This document shows positions 17,695-28,805 of a DNA stretch of 64,000 bases, in pieces. The translations under genes and the position numbers were made by a program. Where the stretch lies: positions 3,872-67,871 of the forward strand of contig NZ_JADKCX010000057.1 of the NCBI RefSeq assembly GCF_016718685.1, read 5' to 3'. Source of the stretch: Haliscomenobacter sp. (lineage in GTDB: Bacteria > Bacteroidota > Bacteroidia > Chitinophagales > Saprospiraceae). Numbering within the stretch: the stretch's first letter is position 1; each line of letters opens with the position of its first letter. Below the pieces are notes generated by a model, which worked only from the letters and a program-made list of their open reading frames with translations, had not been told where the DNA came from and did no database searches.

Positions 17695-19143
17695 TCAGAG
17701 CTTGGAACTATTTTGAAAATCAAAAAGTGTCAGTTTCCTCAACTGAAAGTAAGCCTCCCAAAACTGTCGGAGTGCATTAAGATAAGTTCTTTTGGCTTGA
17801 TCTTTCTCAGTGAGCGCGAGGTTTAAATCCGTTATGCTCAATTTTCCGATTTGATACTGCTCAAGAGCCAGGTTGTACCTGCGTATGCTAATGTCATCGG
17901 TTTTTTGAGCGAGTAGAATGTTCTCTTCCAATAGTTGCAAATTACTACACAAGTTGAGAATTTCCCTACGGAGGTTGTTTTCCTCCTGTGCAATCGTATA
18001 GGCTACTACTTTCTGATTGGCTTCTGCTATTCCTACTCGATTTTTGCTTCTACCCCAGTCTATGATGGGTACATTGATGCCCACACTTAACCTTTGTTGA
18101 TCTTTAATTGGGGTGATGACATCACCGAGTTTTTCACCTGCTCCATTGAATCCCAGTACCGCTTGAACCGAGGCTTGGTTGCGCGATTTACGGGCCTCCT
18201 CAATGTCGCGGTCTGTTTCCAATTTTTGACGTTGGTAAGCAATGAACTCTGGACGGTTGTCCAAAGCCTGACGATAAGCAGCTTCTTCATTGATTTTTGT
18301 GCTAAAAATCGGTTGACTCGGGGCAATCAACCTCAATGCCTGTTGATCTTGAATGCCTAGTATAATGTTTAAATTCAGTAGCGCCGTTTTTAACATAGCG
18401 CTTGCTGCCTTAAGTGCTTGTTGAGCACGTAAAACCTGAATCTCGATTTGTAGTAATTTTTCCTGAGAAGTAGTCCCTAGGTTGACTCTTTTTTCCTCAA
18501 TGTTTTTGATCAGTTGATTGTTGTTGAGATTGGTCTGCGCAATTTTTGTTTCTTCCTGGGCATCGATAACATTAAAATAAAAAGCGACAACTTGTAAGGC
18601 AAGCTCTTCCATTTGAAATTTGTAATCCTTTCTTGATTCTTCAAACTTCAATTTTTCAATGCTTCGATTCCACTTGAAAGGATTAAAAGCAAACAAAGGC
18701 TGATTGTAGCGAATACTCAGTGGACTACCGTTATAAGCAGAAAAATTTTGTTCAAAATCATCAAAACGGGTCAAATCAGAATATACTGAAAGCTGGCCGC
18801 CCGTGAGGGGAATAGACTGAAATAGGCTCAAACCCACTTGAGAAGTATTCTGCGTGCGAGAAATAAACCGAATACTTCCATCGGGCTGACGAACATCCAA
18901 ATAATCCCGACTGTACGCGGGAAGACTGGCATTTAGGAAAAGCTGGGGCTTGAGATCAGCCAGAAATGTGTGGTAGATGAAAAGCTTATTCTCCCGGATG
19001 TTTTCAGCCAGTTTTGCCGCAACAGATTTTTCTTTGGCGGTGCGAATCGCTTCCTCTAAACTCAGTTCGGTTTGTGCCCAAATGAAGGAAGGAACGAGGA
19101 AGGTGGTCAAAAAGAAAATCACAAAAGCATTTTTCATGGTCAT
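17695..19143 (-). CDS. TolC-type outer-membrane efflux protein
   Basis: Outer-membrane channel of a tripartite efflux system. From the ATG at 19143 the protein has a signal peptide (MTMKNAFVIFFLTTFLVPSFIWAQ) and about 460 further residues with two OEP repeats: LSLEEAIRTAKEKSVAAKLAENIRENKLF at the start of the mature chain, and YRQALDNRPEFIAYQRQKLETDRDIEEARKSRNQASVQAVLGFNG in the second. LSVGINVPIIDWGRSKNRV and LALEQYQIGKLSITDLNLAL are classic. The frame stays open upstream to 19332 but that part overlaps the pump gene. The chosen ATG overlaps the pump's stop as ATGA, so translation is probably coupled. It is the last gene of the efflux operon and the only unbroken one. Confidence 0.88.
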   Translation of the reverse strand: MTMKNAFVIFFLTTFLVPSFIWAQTELSLEEAIRTAKEKSVAAKLAENIRENKLFIYHTFLADLKPQLFLNASLPAYSRDYLDVRQPDGSIRFISRTQNTSQVGLSLFQSIPLTGGQLSVYSDLTRFDDFEQNFSAYNGSPLSIRYNQPLFAFNPFKWNRSIEKLKFEESRKDYKFQMEELALQVVAFYFNVIDAQEETKIAQTNLNNNQLIKNIEEKRVNLGTTSQEKLLQIEIQVLRAQQALKAASAMLKTALLNLNIILGIQDQQALRLIAPSQPIFSTKINEEAAYRQALDNRPEFIAYQRQKLETDRDIEEARKSRNQASVQAVLGFNGAGEKLGDVITPIKDQQRLSVGINVPIIDWGRSKNRVGIAEANQKVVAYTIAQEENNLRREILNLCSNLQLLEENILLAQKTDDISIRRYNLALEQYQIGKLSITDLNLALTEKDQAKRTYLNALRQFWEAYFQLRKLTLFDFQNSSKL

Positions 19144-22100
19144 TTTTTCTTTGTAATGAACCAATAAGCGAGTGGAATGAACCAGGTTGTAAAAAATGTA
19201 CCCATCGTGAGTCCACCAATAATGATATACACCATTGGTTTTTGTAAATCGGAGCCAATCCCTGGTGTAAACAATACTGGAACCAAGGCCAAACTGGTTG
19301 TTAGAGAAGTCATCAACAAGGGCTTCAAACAAATATCTCCTGCATCGTGTATTGCTTTTTCGAGCGCTTGCAGCCTGCTTATACCCTCCGATTCATAAGT
19401 TTTAAACAAGCGATTGATGACTTCTACCTTTAGGATGGGATCGTCTACAATGATACCCAATACGACCACAAAACCAATAGCGGCCATTACATCCAAAGAA
19501 CCTTGTTGAAGATACAGTAAAACCAAAGCTCCTGCTACTCCTAACGGAATGGTGAGCATGACTAAAATTGGTTGAATTAGGTTTTCAAATTGTAGCGCTA
19601 AAATGAAGTACAACAAAAGAATCGAAATCAGGAAAATTTTGAGTATAGAGTAGAAATTTTGGATCCCTTCAAAATACGTCCCACTAAACCGAGCCGTAAA
19701 ACCATGTTGATTCGCCCATGCCAGGATTTTGCGTTGGGCAGAAGTGCGTTCTGGGATGTTTTGATCCAGGGAAATAGAAAAGTATGGCCCAGATTTATCC
19801 GCAGTAATGTATTGGGGCGTTTGATCTAACTGATAATGAATAAAAGAGGATAAGGCTATGGTATTTCCGCTGTTGGTTAAAATGGGCTCTTGCAGTATCG
19901 CATCTATATTACGGCGATCATTTTGAAAATACAATTGCTGCGCTCCGCTAAATTTTCGCAATTCAGTGATGGGATGATGACCAAATAAGCGGCTAAATTT
20001 TTCTTGAAGTCTATCCCAATCGAGGCCATGGGGCCATTTTTTCTGCATCAATCAACAACTTAATACCGGGTTCATGCGCAGCACTCAATCCCATTTGCGC
20101 ATTATCGTATGGGAAAGAAGGCATACTAGCCTCCAATCCGGCAAAATTTGCGGTATTGAACGCCTCATTACTGGGCTTTAATTTGATTTCAAAATAGGCA
20201 TTGGCATCATTGAACAACTGGGCAAAGGCGTTGCTGGCATCTTCAACCCAAAACCGGGCGGTGGGATAATTGCGTCTAAGCCATTTTTGAATTTCTCGAT
20301 CCAGGGTTTCTTTGTCTTGCTCGTTATTGCAAGCATAGTATATCTGGGCTTGTTGAATGGTTTGATCCTCAATTTGGAGCAAAATTGCTGAATACCTATT
20401 TCTGCCTCGCGTGTAACCGCAGTTTTGGCCAACTCCTGGTCCACAGTTTTGATTCGTTGTAGATTTTCTTCAATGGAAATAGCGGTTTGCCAATCAATTT
20501 TCAATAAAGATTCCCTCTTTTCAATTTTAGGCAAGTTGGCAATTGGAATTTTAGGCAACAACCAAAGCGAACTCAAGCCAAACAGAGCAGAAAGACAAAA
20601 GAACAACACCTTATGCCGGAAAATGAAATGGAGCATCTGGTGGTAGCCGCGCAAAATCCAGCGATAAAAACGGGTATCTTCTTTGATGTTTTGAGCTTGA
20701 TTGCTCAAAAAAGTTTGTACAACAAAGGAGACAGAATAAAAGCGACCAAAGAGAGACCCCCAGTGAAATGGTCAGTGCAATGGCCTGATCGTAAACCAAT
20801 AAACCCGCTAAACCCGGCAACAATATGAGCGGAGCATACACAGCAACCGTTGTCAATACTTGACTCAAAACAGGGGTACCCACTTCACGAACTCCCACTT
20901 CACAACTTTGCAGCATATCCATACCCAACCGCCGTTTGCGCGTAATACTGTCCAAAACAATGATGGAATTATCAATCAACATACCAATTCCCAATGCGAG
21001 CCCTGACAAAGAGATGATGTTCAGCGAGATATCCAAAGCATAAAACAGGGCAAAAGTAATGATGAGCGAAAGTGGAATATTGATGCTCATTAAAGTCGAT
21101 GAAGCATAATTGCCCAAGAACAAAAACAAGACCAAAACGGCTAAAATACCGCCATAAATCAAATCTTGCTTGAGGTTGTCAATTCCCGCATTCAACAAGT
21201 AAGTTTGATCCTGGGTTAAAGCAAAACTGACTTGAGGATGATCTTTTTCCAATTGTTGTAGCAGTTTTTGGATGCTGGGCACCAACTCATTCATCCGGGA
21301 GCTAGCCTGTTTTTGAATGGTGATGCAGATTGCCTCCTGGCCATTGAATAAGTGATAACCAGTAGGTGGTTCAGAAACGGTACGAATATTTGCCAATTTA
21401 GCCAGTGGAATGGATAACCCGGATGCTGTTTTTACCGGAAGTCTGCCGATATCTATGTTACTTTCAAGGCCATTGTTCACTTTTACGAAATACTGATAAT
21501 TTCCATCGCGTACGCTTAGTCCCCCGAAGTCGCGATTGGCTGACAGAATAGTTTGGGCCAGGTCCGTTTCTTGTACTTGTAATGCCTGCAACTGTTTCTG
21601 ATTGGGTTCAATGACAATGCTCTCTTGCTGATTGCCATTCAGGTCAACGATAGATACACCCTCCAGTTGCTCTAAACGCCTTTTGATGATTTTGTCGGCC
21701 AATTCAGCAACTTGTACAAAGTCTTTCTTGATTTTTGGAATAACCTGCAAGCGGACAATCGGAATATCCGAGGTATTGATGCGAGTCGTTTGTGGCCGCG
21801 GCATATCGCGTGGAAACTGTGCAGAAAGTCGGTCGATGCGCTCGTTGACTTCAATATAGGCCAAATCCATTTTTGTATTGTACTCAAAACCCAGATAAAG
21901 CAATCCCCGATGGTTGCTGCTTCGGCTTTCAATGTCTTTAAGTCCGGGTATTCCCGCCAAGGTTTCGCGCAAAGGTTGAATGATTTCTGCTTCCAATGCT
22001 TCAGCGGGGGTATTTGGATAGTTGACTTTGACCACAATTTGAGGTACATCTACATCCGGCAATAGTGAAACAGGCAACAAATTCAGGGAGATCAGTCCGA

Positions 22101-22164
22101 AGATGCACAAAACGGTAAAACTAAGTAAAACCGCAATTGGACGTTGAAGCAGGTAGCGGATCAT
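19140..22164 (-). pseudogene. RND efflux pump (first of two), frameshifted
   Basis: Inner-membrane proton-driven exporter of the AcrB/CusA superfamily. Joined frames give about 1000 residues, the usual size. The N-terminal half (from 22164) is intact: MIRYLLQRPIAVLLSFTVLCIFGLISLNLLPVSLLPDVD, PNTPAEALEAEIIQPLRETLAGIPGL, and the TM4 motif LALGIGMLIDNSIIVLDSI. The frame then breaks near 20757 and again near 20711 (a T-run: VAFILSPLLYKLF in one frame, LSNQAQNIKED in the next), near 20391 and near 20045 (an A-run), and ends in TMs such as GFVVVLGIIVDDPILKVEVI. Each break needs one base. The gene is either decaying or mis-sequenced. It follows the adaptor gene by 45 bases and overlaps the TolC-like gene. 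Confidence 0.85.
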
Positions 22165-22209
22165 GGTATGCTAATAGCTTGAAGGTGTGAAGAGTTTGGG
22201 TAACATAGC

Positions 22210-23275
22210 TTAGTGTTTTATCACGGGCGCATTGTGAGCCAATTGTATGTTGTTGCTCACAATAATTTCGCTACCTGCTTCGATCCCTTCCAGAATTTCA
22301 ATGGATTCACCGTTTTCGTTGCCTGTAGTTACATAGTTCCATTTGGACCGTCCATTTTCCCAGGAAAAAACGACTGGACGGTTGTTGCGTAGTACCACAG
22401 CACTGCGTGGTACAATGATTCCTCTTTTTTGGGGCACGCTAATCTCTGCACTGGCATTCATTCCCAACAGCAGATTACGCGGGCTATTTACGTTCAGGTG
22501 AACGGTAATTAAGCCATGTTCATCCACAATGGGATTAATCTCAGCTAAGCGTGCGAGATAAATTACATCTGGAGTTGCCACATTTTTGACCAAAGCTTGC
22601 TGGCCAATTTTTAACAAAGACAAATCGGATTCCAGTATTTTTGCTTCCAGATACAGTTGACCTGCACTGTAAATGCGGTACAATTCCTGCCCGGCCCGAA
22701 TGTTCATCCCTTTTTGAATGTTTACTTGTGCCAAAATTCCATCAATCGGAGCTTTCAGGTTTGTACGAGCAAGATCGCGTTCCAACTCTTTCTGGTCGAT
22801 GTCTATTCCTAAAAGCCCAGTTGAGGCTTTCAGTTTTTGACGACCGCCTCCGCTTCTTGGGCGGTTTTTTCTTTGAGCAGCGCCTCGTACCCCAAGAGCT
22901 GGCTTTCGTACTCTTTTTGGGCATTGAATTTTTGTACTTGCAAACGTTCTTTGCGCAACTCCAGGTCGACTGTTTCAAATGAAGCAATGACCTCGTCCTG
23001 GGTTACTCGTAGTCCGTTTTTAGCTTTACAAAATGCCACTATACCTCCATTTTGCGCCAGCATCAATTCTTCATAAGCCGCTTTTATTTTGCCGCTGGCT
23101 TGCACTAGATAGGTAAAGTTCGTATTTCAGCTACTTCGGTTTCCACCTCAAGTGTGTCTGTTTTTCCTACAGGTTTAATGGCTTCATCAGGCAGGCTACT
23201 TGAATTTGCTGGTTGTTGCTGGTTGCAACACAATACATATACCCCCATGATTGCCAGCAAGAATACTCTTTTCAT
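22210..23275 (-). pseudogene. Periplasmic adaptor (membrane fusion) lipoprotein, frameshifted
   Basis: HlyD/AcrA-type adaptor linking the RND pump to the TolC-like channel. The ATG at 23275 gives a lipoprotein signal, MKRVFLLAIMGVYVLCC (acylation at C16 or C17). Three frames make one protein of about 355 residues: the N-terminus to EVAEIRT, then (one base missing near 23112) TYLVQASGKIKAAYEELML with a coiled coil, then (near 22836) RQKLKASTGLLGIDIDQKELERDLARTNLKAPIDGILAQVNIQKGMNIRAGQELYRI, which holds the second half of the lipoyl domain and the beta-barrel. The start overlaps the stop of the upstream pump as ATGA. Both breaks are single-base. Confidence 0.82.
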
Positions 23276-26200
23276 ACAGTCTTTTTTTTCTTCCACAACA
23301 AAACAGGAAGTACAATAAATATTGCTAAAATGGACACCAATAGCCCCCGATAGTTCCTACCGCCAAGGCAAACAAAATGGTGTTTCTGGACCTTCATACA
23401 CAAATGGAATAAACCCACAAATGGTAGAGACGATGGTGGTAGGATGGTACCCGAGCGGCGATACAAAATCTTAATCAAGGTGCTTTGAAAATTATGGACT
23501 TGCCCTTTTGTATTGTTTAAATCGTTGACGATAAAAATAGCAGCATTGACCACAATTCCACCGAGCATCACAAAGGCTGCAAAACCGCCTTGGTCAAAGG
23601 TGAATTCTCCCCAGGCAAAACTCAAAAAAACACCAATAAACGAAATCGGCACAGTCAGAATGATGAAAAAAGGCTGACGTAAACGCTCAAATAGGATGGC
23701 GCTAATAAAAAAATTAATGGCTAATAAAATCAGCAGCAAATAAAATTGACGTTTGCTTGCCTCCAAAACACTGCTCTGTTCACTTTCTACCGAATAGCCC
23801 AAGGGCATTTCGCGATTCATTTTACGACTCACTTGTTGATGCAATTGCCGGGCCAAATCATATGAACCGATGTATTCATAAGTAACCAAGCGCAAGTATT
23901 GGCGGTTTTCCCGATTGATCGAACTACTCGACTGCTGCAGTTCCATTTTGCCCAATTCTGCAATGTGCAAATTTGAATTCCTGGAAGGATTAAGCGGGTC
24001 ATGGAGCAAGCGATAAATATCAAATTCTCCGCTGTTTTTGGCCTTCACTACTGCTTGGTATTGTTCTTTTTCACTGTTGATTTGAAAAGAAGATGGCGTG
24101 GCTTCTTGATTCATTGCACTGAATAATTCTCCTATACTCGTATTGCGTTCAGTAAGGCTGGCAGCATCTAGGGTTAGGTGCATTTCCGGTAGTGGCCGAT
24201 CAAAGTAATTGAGGTTTTGATCCAGCTCGATGTTTTGTACCCGCATATTTTGCGCCAAGAGCTGGCCTAGTTTTTCAGCTTGCCGGCCCAATTCTTGATA
24301 GTCATACCCATGTAAAACCAGGCGTGCACTCGCCCGGTTATCCAGGAACAGATTGTTGCTAAAACCTTCTCCTTTACCAAAAATATTCCATTGCACCCCA
24401 CTGAACCCTTGGGCCAGTTCTTGAACCCTAGCTTGTAGGGAAAGCGGGAAGGCGGTCTTTTCAGCTTCTGGGGTAAAGCGGATTTCTAAGTCGCCATGTT
24501 GACCGGAACTGATGCTGGTAATGAACACCTCCAGTCCTTTTTGCTGCCTTAAAAAATCTTCAAAACGTTTAAGCAGGGTGTTCATGTGTTGAAGCGTATG
24601 CCCGTGTGGTAGTTCAGCCCGAACGTATAAAACAGTAACTTCAGCTTGACGGTAGTAGGTTTCTTCATGGAAATTTTCGGCAAACAAACGCAGCGTCCCG
24701 CCCAGCCAAAATTCCAGCTGTGGACGAAGTTCGCGTTGGAACTTGGATGAATTGAGCCATTGCAAATACCACCGATCGGACTGGATTTCCAGTGGCAACA
24801 AAAAAACGGGAAATCCAAATAACAAAACCCACGACAAGTAAAACAGCTTTCGCCAGCGACTGAAAAAGCTGATGACTCGCTCATACATTGAAAGCCGGGA
24901 CAGGATGCGCTTTTTTTGCGTCACGTTCAGGGTGATGTACGAATTTTGGCTGGGCATACCGATCCATAAATCATAACATGCAGGGACTAAAAACAAAACC
25001 GTAAGTAAAGAAGTCACCAAGCTAATGACAATGATGATGGAAAAATCCAGCAAATCCCGCTGTTGTTCAACAGGTAGAAAAAACACCAATAGCAAAGCAG
25101 CCGCAGTAGTGAGCGTAGCGGCTAGTAATGCCGTAAAAATGCGCCGATTCAATTTGCGTCGATACGAATCGAGCATGACAATGGCGTTGTCGATCATCAG
25201 GCCGAAGGCTACGCTCAGGCCCGCGAGGGTGTAGGTGTGCCATTCCAAGCTGAAAGCCCAGCTTGCGAGAACCATGAGGCCCAGATTGACGACCAGGCAA
25301 AACACTAAAATCAGCACCAAACGCCATTTTCGGTAAGTGAGTAGTAATAAGATCAATAAAATCAAAAGGGAAGCACTAGCGCGTAGCCAGCTTTTTTGTA
25401 ATTCTGTACGGACAAACTCGGTGCGATCTTCTTCCAGCCGAATGTGCAGATCACGCCGCTGCCGGGCTGCCTCGGCGATCCGTGCCCGAATGCGGCTGGC
25501 CTCATATACTTTGTTACAACCAGGGGCAAGATAAATGTAGGCATTCACCGCATTTTTTCCATTGATGCGGTAGTAACGGCTGGGTACTTCTGATTCTCGG
25601 CGCACCTTTGCAACATGTTTGATGCGGAGAGGGAAACCGCCCTGATTTTTGATCAACGTATTCTCGATGGCAGCAATACTGATGTGGGTCGGGATGGAAC
25701 GTACAAACAGCATTCTACCCAGCTTATCGGTACTCGAACCGGGAAAATAACTTCCAAAGGCTCGATGTAAAGCTAGCTCCAGTTCTGGTGCTTCCAACTG
25801 ATATATCCGCAATAGTTGAGGGTCGAACTCAATCACCAAGCGTTTCTTGCCCTCCTTGAAATCAAGGTCTGCTACGGTTTCGAACGGATGCAATACCTGT
25901 TTGAAAAAGCTTCACCCTGCTGCCGTATCTGTGCAGAACTATCCATTCCTTCGATGGTGTACAAAAGGCTAGGTCCATTATCTTCCTCTGTGGGATCATT
26001 TCCTCCGCTTAGCTGAGGATAACTAATCCCTTCGGGTAATTTAGGATAAATGCTGCGGAGTAGGGTCGACACCTCAAACCGTCGAGCTGCCAGGTCTTCT
26101 TTACGATCAAATTCCAGGTAGATGACTCCTTCGGAATGGCTCGACACTGAACGAATGTTCTTTAAACCCCGGATGGCGGATAAGGCATTTTCAAGCGTAG

Positions 26201-26375
26201 AAACCACCCCACGTTCCACCTCAATGGGTGGTGCATTGGGTACATAGATTCGGATTTGAAACTCAGTGGTAGATCCCGAGGGGAGAAGGTTTACTTGTAG
26301 ATATGGGAGGATGAATAAAGCGGGGAGCGCCAGTGCCGTAAAGAAGATCAGCGTTCGAAAAGAACTGATAATCAT
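23272..26375 (-). pseudogene. RND efflux pump (second of two), frameshifted
   Basis: A second AcrB-superfamily pump, first gene of the operon. From the ATG at 26375 (MIISSFRTLIFFTALALPALFILPYLQVNLLPSG) it runs to LLYTIEGMDSSAQIRQQGEAF, shifts frame near 25890, and continues for most of the protein: GLSVAFGLMIDNAIVMLDS (TM4), a large periplasmic loop, and FAAFVMLGGIVVNAAIFIVNDL. Near the end a stretch is read out of frame between about 23440 and 23365; neighbouring frames restore TIVSTICGFIPFVYEGPETPF and FALAVGTIGG, standard pump sequence. The total is about 1030 residues. Two different pumps sharing one adaptor recalls heteromeric MdtBC-type systems; this is inference. Confidence 0.83.
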
Positions 26376-26476
26376 ATAGATACATTTTACATAAACACTT
26401 TGGTAGCACATTCTCCTGCGCAATGCAAAAATTTATCACCCCTTGATAAGCTAAAAAAGTAAGCTTGTCCTCTCTT

Positions 26477-26638
26477 TATACCCCACGCGGGATAATCAGG
26501 TGATTTTTGTCTCTTTCTTTTTCGTCCCGCAGCGTTGCAAATGCTCGCGGTAGCTTTGGCTACGTCTGCGCTTTGCGCCTTGCTGGCTAATAAAATAAAT
26601 TCGCCAAAATTTCACCTGCCCACCCCGCGTGGGGTATA
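26477..26638. mobile_element. 162-bp palindromic element, copy A
   Basis: The ends are perfect 15-bp inverted repeats (TATACCCCACGCGGG). The interior has CAGGTGATTTTTGTCTCTTT on one side, AAATTTCACCTGCC on the other, and a central GTAGCTTTGGCTAC hairpin next to GCGCTTTGCGCC. An inverted copy lies at 28640-28802. No open frame, so it would be non-autonomous. No convincing target duplication was seen. Its right terminal repeat supplies the last codons and the stop of the gene at 26612-27227. Confidence 0.8.
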
Positions 26639-27227
26639 TTGGTTCGGATTTTTCTGATCATTGCTAAAATATTTTTGGCGAATGATTTCTAAATAGCGGC
26701 GGGTACGGGGTACGTCTTCTTTCAGTGGGATGAAGATATGTCGAGCACTCCCATCCGGGAAAAGCACAAAAAAGAAAGGTTCTGATGCCTCACGTTCAAG
26801 TTCGAGTCCAAAATAATCACTCGATACGTTTGCTATATTGAAAGAAAGTTGACGTTCGGTTTCCTGAAAGATTTTTAGGTCGTGGGGGCTCATAAAAGAA
26901 CCAATTGCCTTTAGTCTATTACTTTTTGTTAAGTCCATAAGTCTTTTAAATTCAAAAAGTGCACTATTTCTGCATATATCACAATTGCGGAAAGAAAACC
27001 GAAGAACTAAATTTGGTTCTCTAGGTAATTCTATTCCTGAATTTATAGTTTGATTTTCATCCAACATAGCATGGAAAAACAAATTTTCTTCAAGAATTGA
27101 TCTCTGGTCACCAATTAGTTTCTTTGATTCCTTAGCTTCCACACCCTTCATTTTGATCAGCCTTGTAGAGACTAGCCCCAAATTTATTAGGGTAACAACT
27201 ATTAGAAAAAAATTCCGTTCTTTTCAT
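26612..27227 (-). pseudogene. Membrane-anchored CxxC protein, frameshifted near its start
   Basis: Unrecognised protein of about 204 residues. The ATG at 27227 gives MKRTEFF and, after a one-base slip in a T7 run near 27213, LIVVTLINLGLVSTRLIKMKG, an N-terminal membrane anchor. The body has LVLRFSFRNCDICRNSALFEFKRLMD; the C-D-I-C pair after a beta-strand and before a helix resembles a thioredoxin-fold active site, but this is inference. PFFFVLFPDGSARHIFIP would be a following strand pair, also in keeping with that fold. The final eight residues (YTPRGVGR) are encoded by the end of the palindromic element, so the original C-terminus has probably been replaced. It is third in a minus-strand cluster with a propeller lipoprotein and an exported peptide. 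Confidence 0.55.
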
Positions 27228-27357
27228 AAAGTTATAAATTTCAGAGCTGATCAAAATCTCGTACCCCAGGGATGACGCAATTTTTTAAAGAATGAAAATC
27301 CGTAGTTTATGCAATACATAAGACTTTGATGGGCAAATGCATGAATTTTAATTCCCT

Positions 27358-28548
27358 TCATTTGTTCAATAGATTTATTCGTAAAATGACTGGATTATCA
27401 CTTTCATTCAATGAGTCTGCAATTTCCCTAAATCGATAGGGCAAAATACTTGGATTAGAGTGTCCATTGATCAGACGCTTAAACGCCTTCGCAGGGATAA
27501 AATAAAAAAAACCATTTTCAGAAAATTGAAGTGGCGGAAATAAATCCAGGTCGTATTTTTCTAACCTTATTGATAATGAATTTATTTGCTTGCTATTTTT
27601 TTTGTCGCGAATATACCACACACTGTTTCCTTGATATCCATATACTAGAGAGACGAATCTAACGCTTTCAAAAAATCGACCAGAAAAATAAGCAAGGCGT
27701 TCTTTTTCTAATGCCTCTATTTTTTCAGAATACCTACTATTTTTTTTCCAAAAATTACTTGGAATCCCTCTTTCTTGAAATTTTATTACATATCTAATTT
27801 TTAATTCTTTTTCTGAGAGGTTAAAAATTGTATCTGTGAAGAATTTATAAAAGAATAGATTGTCCTCAAATTTAAAGAAAGGATTATTTGTTCTCGAGTC
27901 AACAAATTTACGGAAATCTTCTTGGTCTTTAGATTTTAGAAGATTGAGTTTGCCTTTTATTTTATCCATTGAAAAAAGTTCATAGCAGTTTCCATTACCG
28001 AAAAAACTTAGATTTGCCAAATCTTTCGAATAGAATATCTCGTGTTTTTTTAAAACTACTTTATCCTGAAAATATACTGGAGATGGCTTTTCTTCCAAAA
28101 ATTTTCCATCTAGTGAGTATCTTAATTCTTTCTTTTCATTGCCAGAAAATATTTCTAGACAATCTTCATGGATTAATTGATACTGAACTAATATCGCTCA
28201 ATTCTCCGGGCCTTGGCCAGTCACTTCAATCTTTGATATAAATTCTCCATCACTGTTAAATATGCAAACATAATTCCCTAGTATGTAATCTACTATAATG
28301 ATTCTATTTTTATAAAAAAATATTTTACTGGAAATATCTGACAACAAACTTTTAGTTGATTCTTTTTTTAAGGGGATTACATCAATAGAAGAAATTAAAG
28401 AATCTATAATTACACTATCCGATATTGTTGAATTATCAATTAGGATGGATTCAGCTTTTTCTTGATATTCAGTACAACTGACCATAAAAAAGACACAGCA
28501 GAAAGCAACTATTTTCAAATAGCCTGTAGAAAAATGTATTCGATTCAT
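27358..28548 (-). pseudogene. 6-bladed beta-propeller lipoprotein, frameshifted
   Basis: Resembles the Bacteroidota 6-bladed propeller (BF3164/TolB-like) lipoproteins. It has a lipoprotein signal ending FFMVSC (C25), then IDSLISSIDVIPLKKESTKSLLSDISSKIFFYKNRIIIVDYILGNYVCIFNSDGEFISKIEVTGQGPEN. An apparent TGA at 28198 interrupts it. A neighbouring frame reads LSDISSVSINP across that point, and the original frame resumes with EDCLEIFSGNEKKELRYSLDGKFLEEKPSP and continues to 27358. Two compensating single-base losses (near 28202 and 28163) explain this. The whole would be about 396 residues, normal for the family. The AT-rich composition contrasts with surrounding housekeeping genes. The ligand is unknown. 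Confidence 0.62.
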
Positions 28549-28639
28549 TTTTGATGTTGATTTTTAATAAAGAGCAAATTCCTACCTAAAAAATCAAGTA
28601 GAAAAGTCCTATTTATTCAATTGTTTGACATGGTAGTGT

Positions 28640-28802
28640 TATACCCCACGCAGGGAGGGCAGGTGAAATTTTGGCGACTTTATTTTTTTGACCTTCAAGG
28701 CGCAAAGCGCAGACGTAGCCAAAGCTACGGCGAGCATTTGCAAAGAGGCAGTGCGAAAAAAGAAAGAGACAAAAATCACCTACCCTGCCCGCGCGGGGTA
28801 TA
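28640..28802. mobile_element. 163-bp palindromic element, copy B (inverted)
   Basis: An inverted copy of 26477-26638 with ends TATACCCCACGCAGGG and CCCGCGCGGGGTATA and the same interior words (GGCGCAAAGCGCAGACGTAGCC, AGAGACAAAAATCACCT). It begins only 3 bases after the stop of the peptide gene at 28806 on the minus strand, so it would form the 3' hairpin of that transcript. Confidence 0.8.
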
Positions 28803-28805
28803 GTA

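Noticed and set aside
16357..17826. A 489-codon frame on the + strand
   Set aside because: It lies wholly antisense to pheT, which is complete and clearly conserved; the protein is low-complexity and has no family pattern.
19144..19332. N-terminal extension of the TolC-like gene
   Set aside because: It overlaps the pump gene and precedes a good signal peptide; the ATGA overlap at 19140-19143 marks the start.
28198..28200. In-frame TGA in the propeller gene as a recoded (selenocysteine) codon
   Set aside because: The neighbouring frame gives conserved family sequence across this point, so two single-base losses explain it better; no SECIS-like hairpin was seen.
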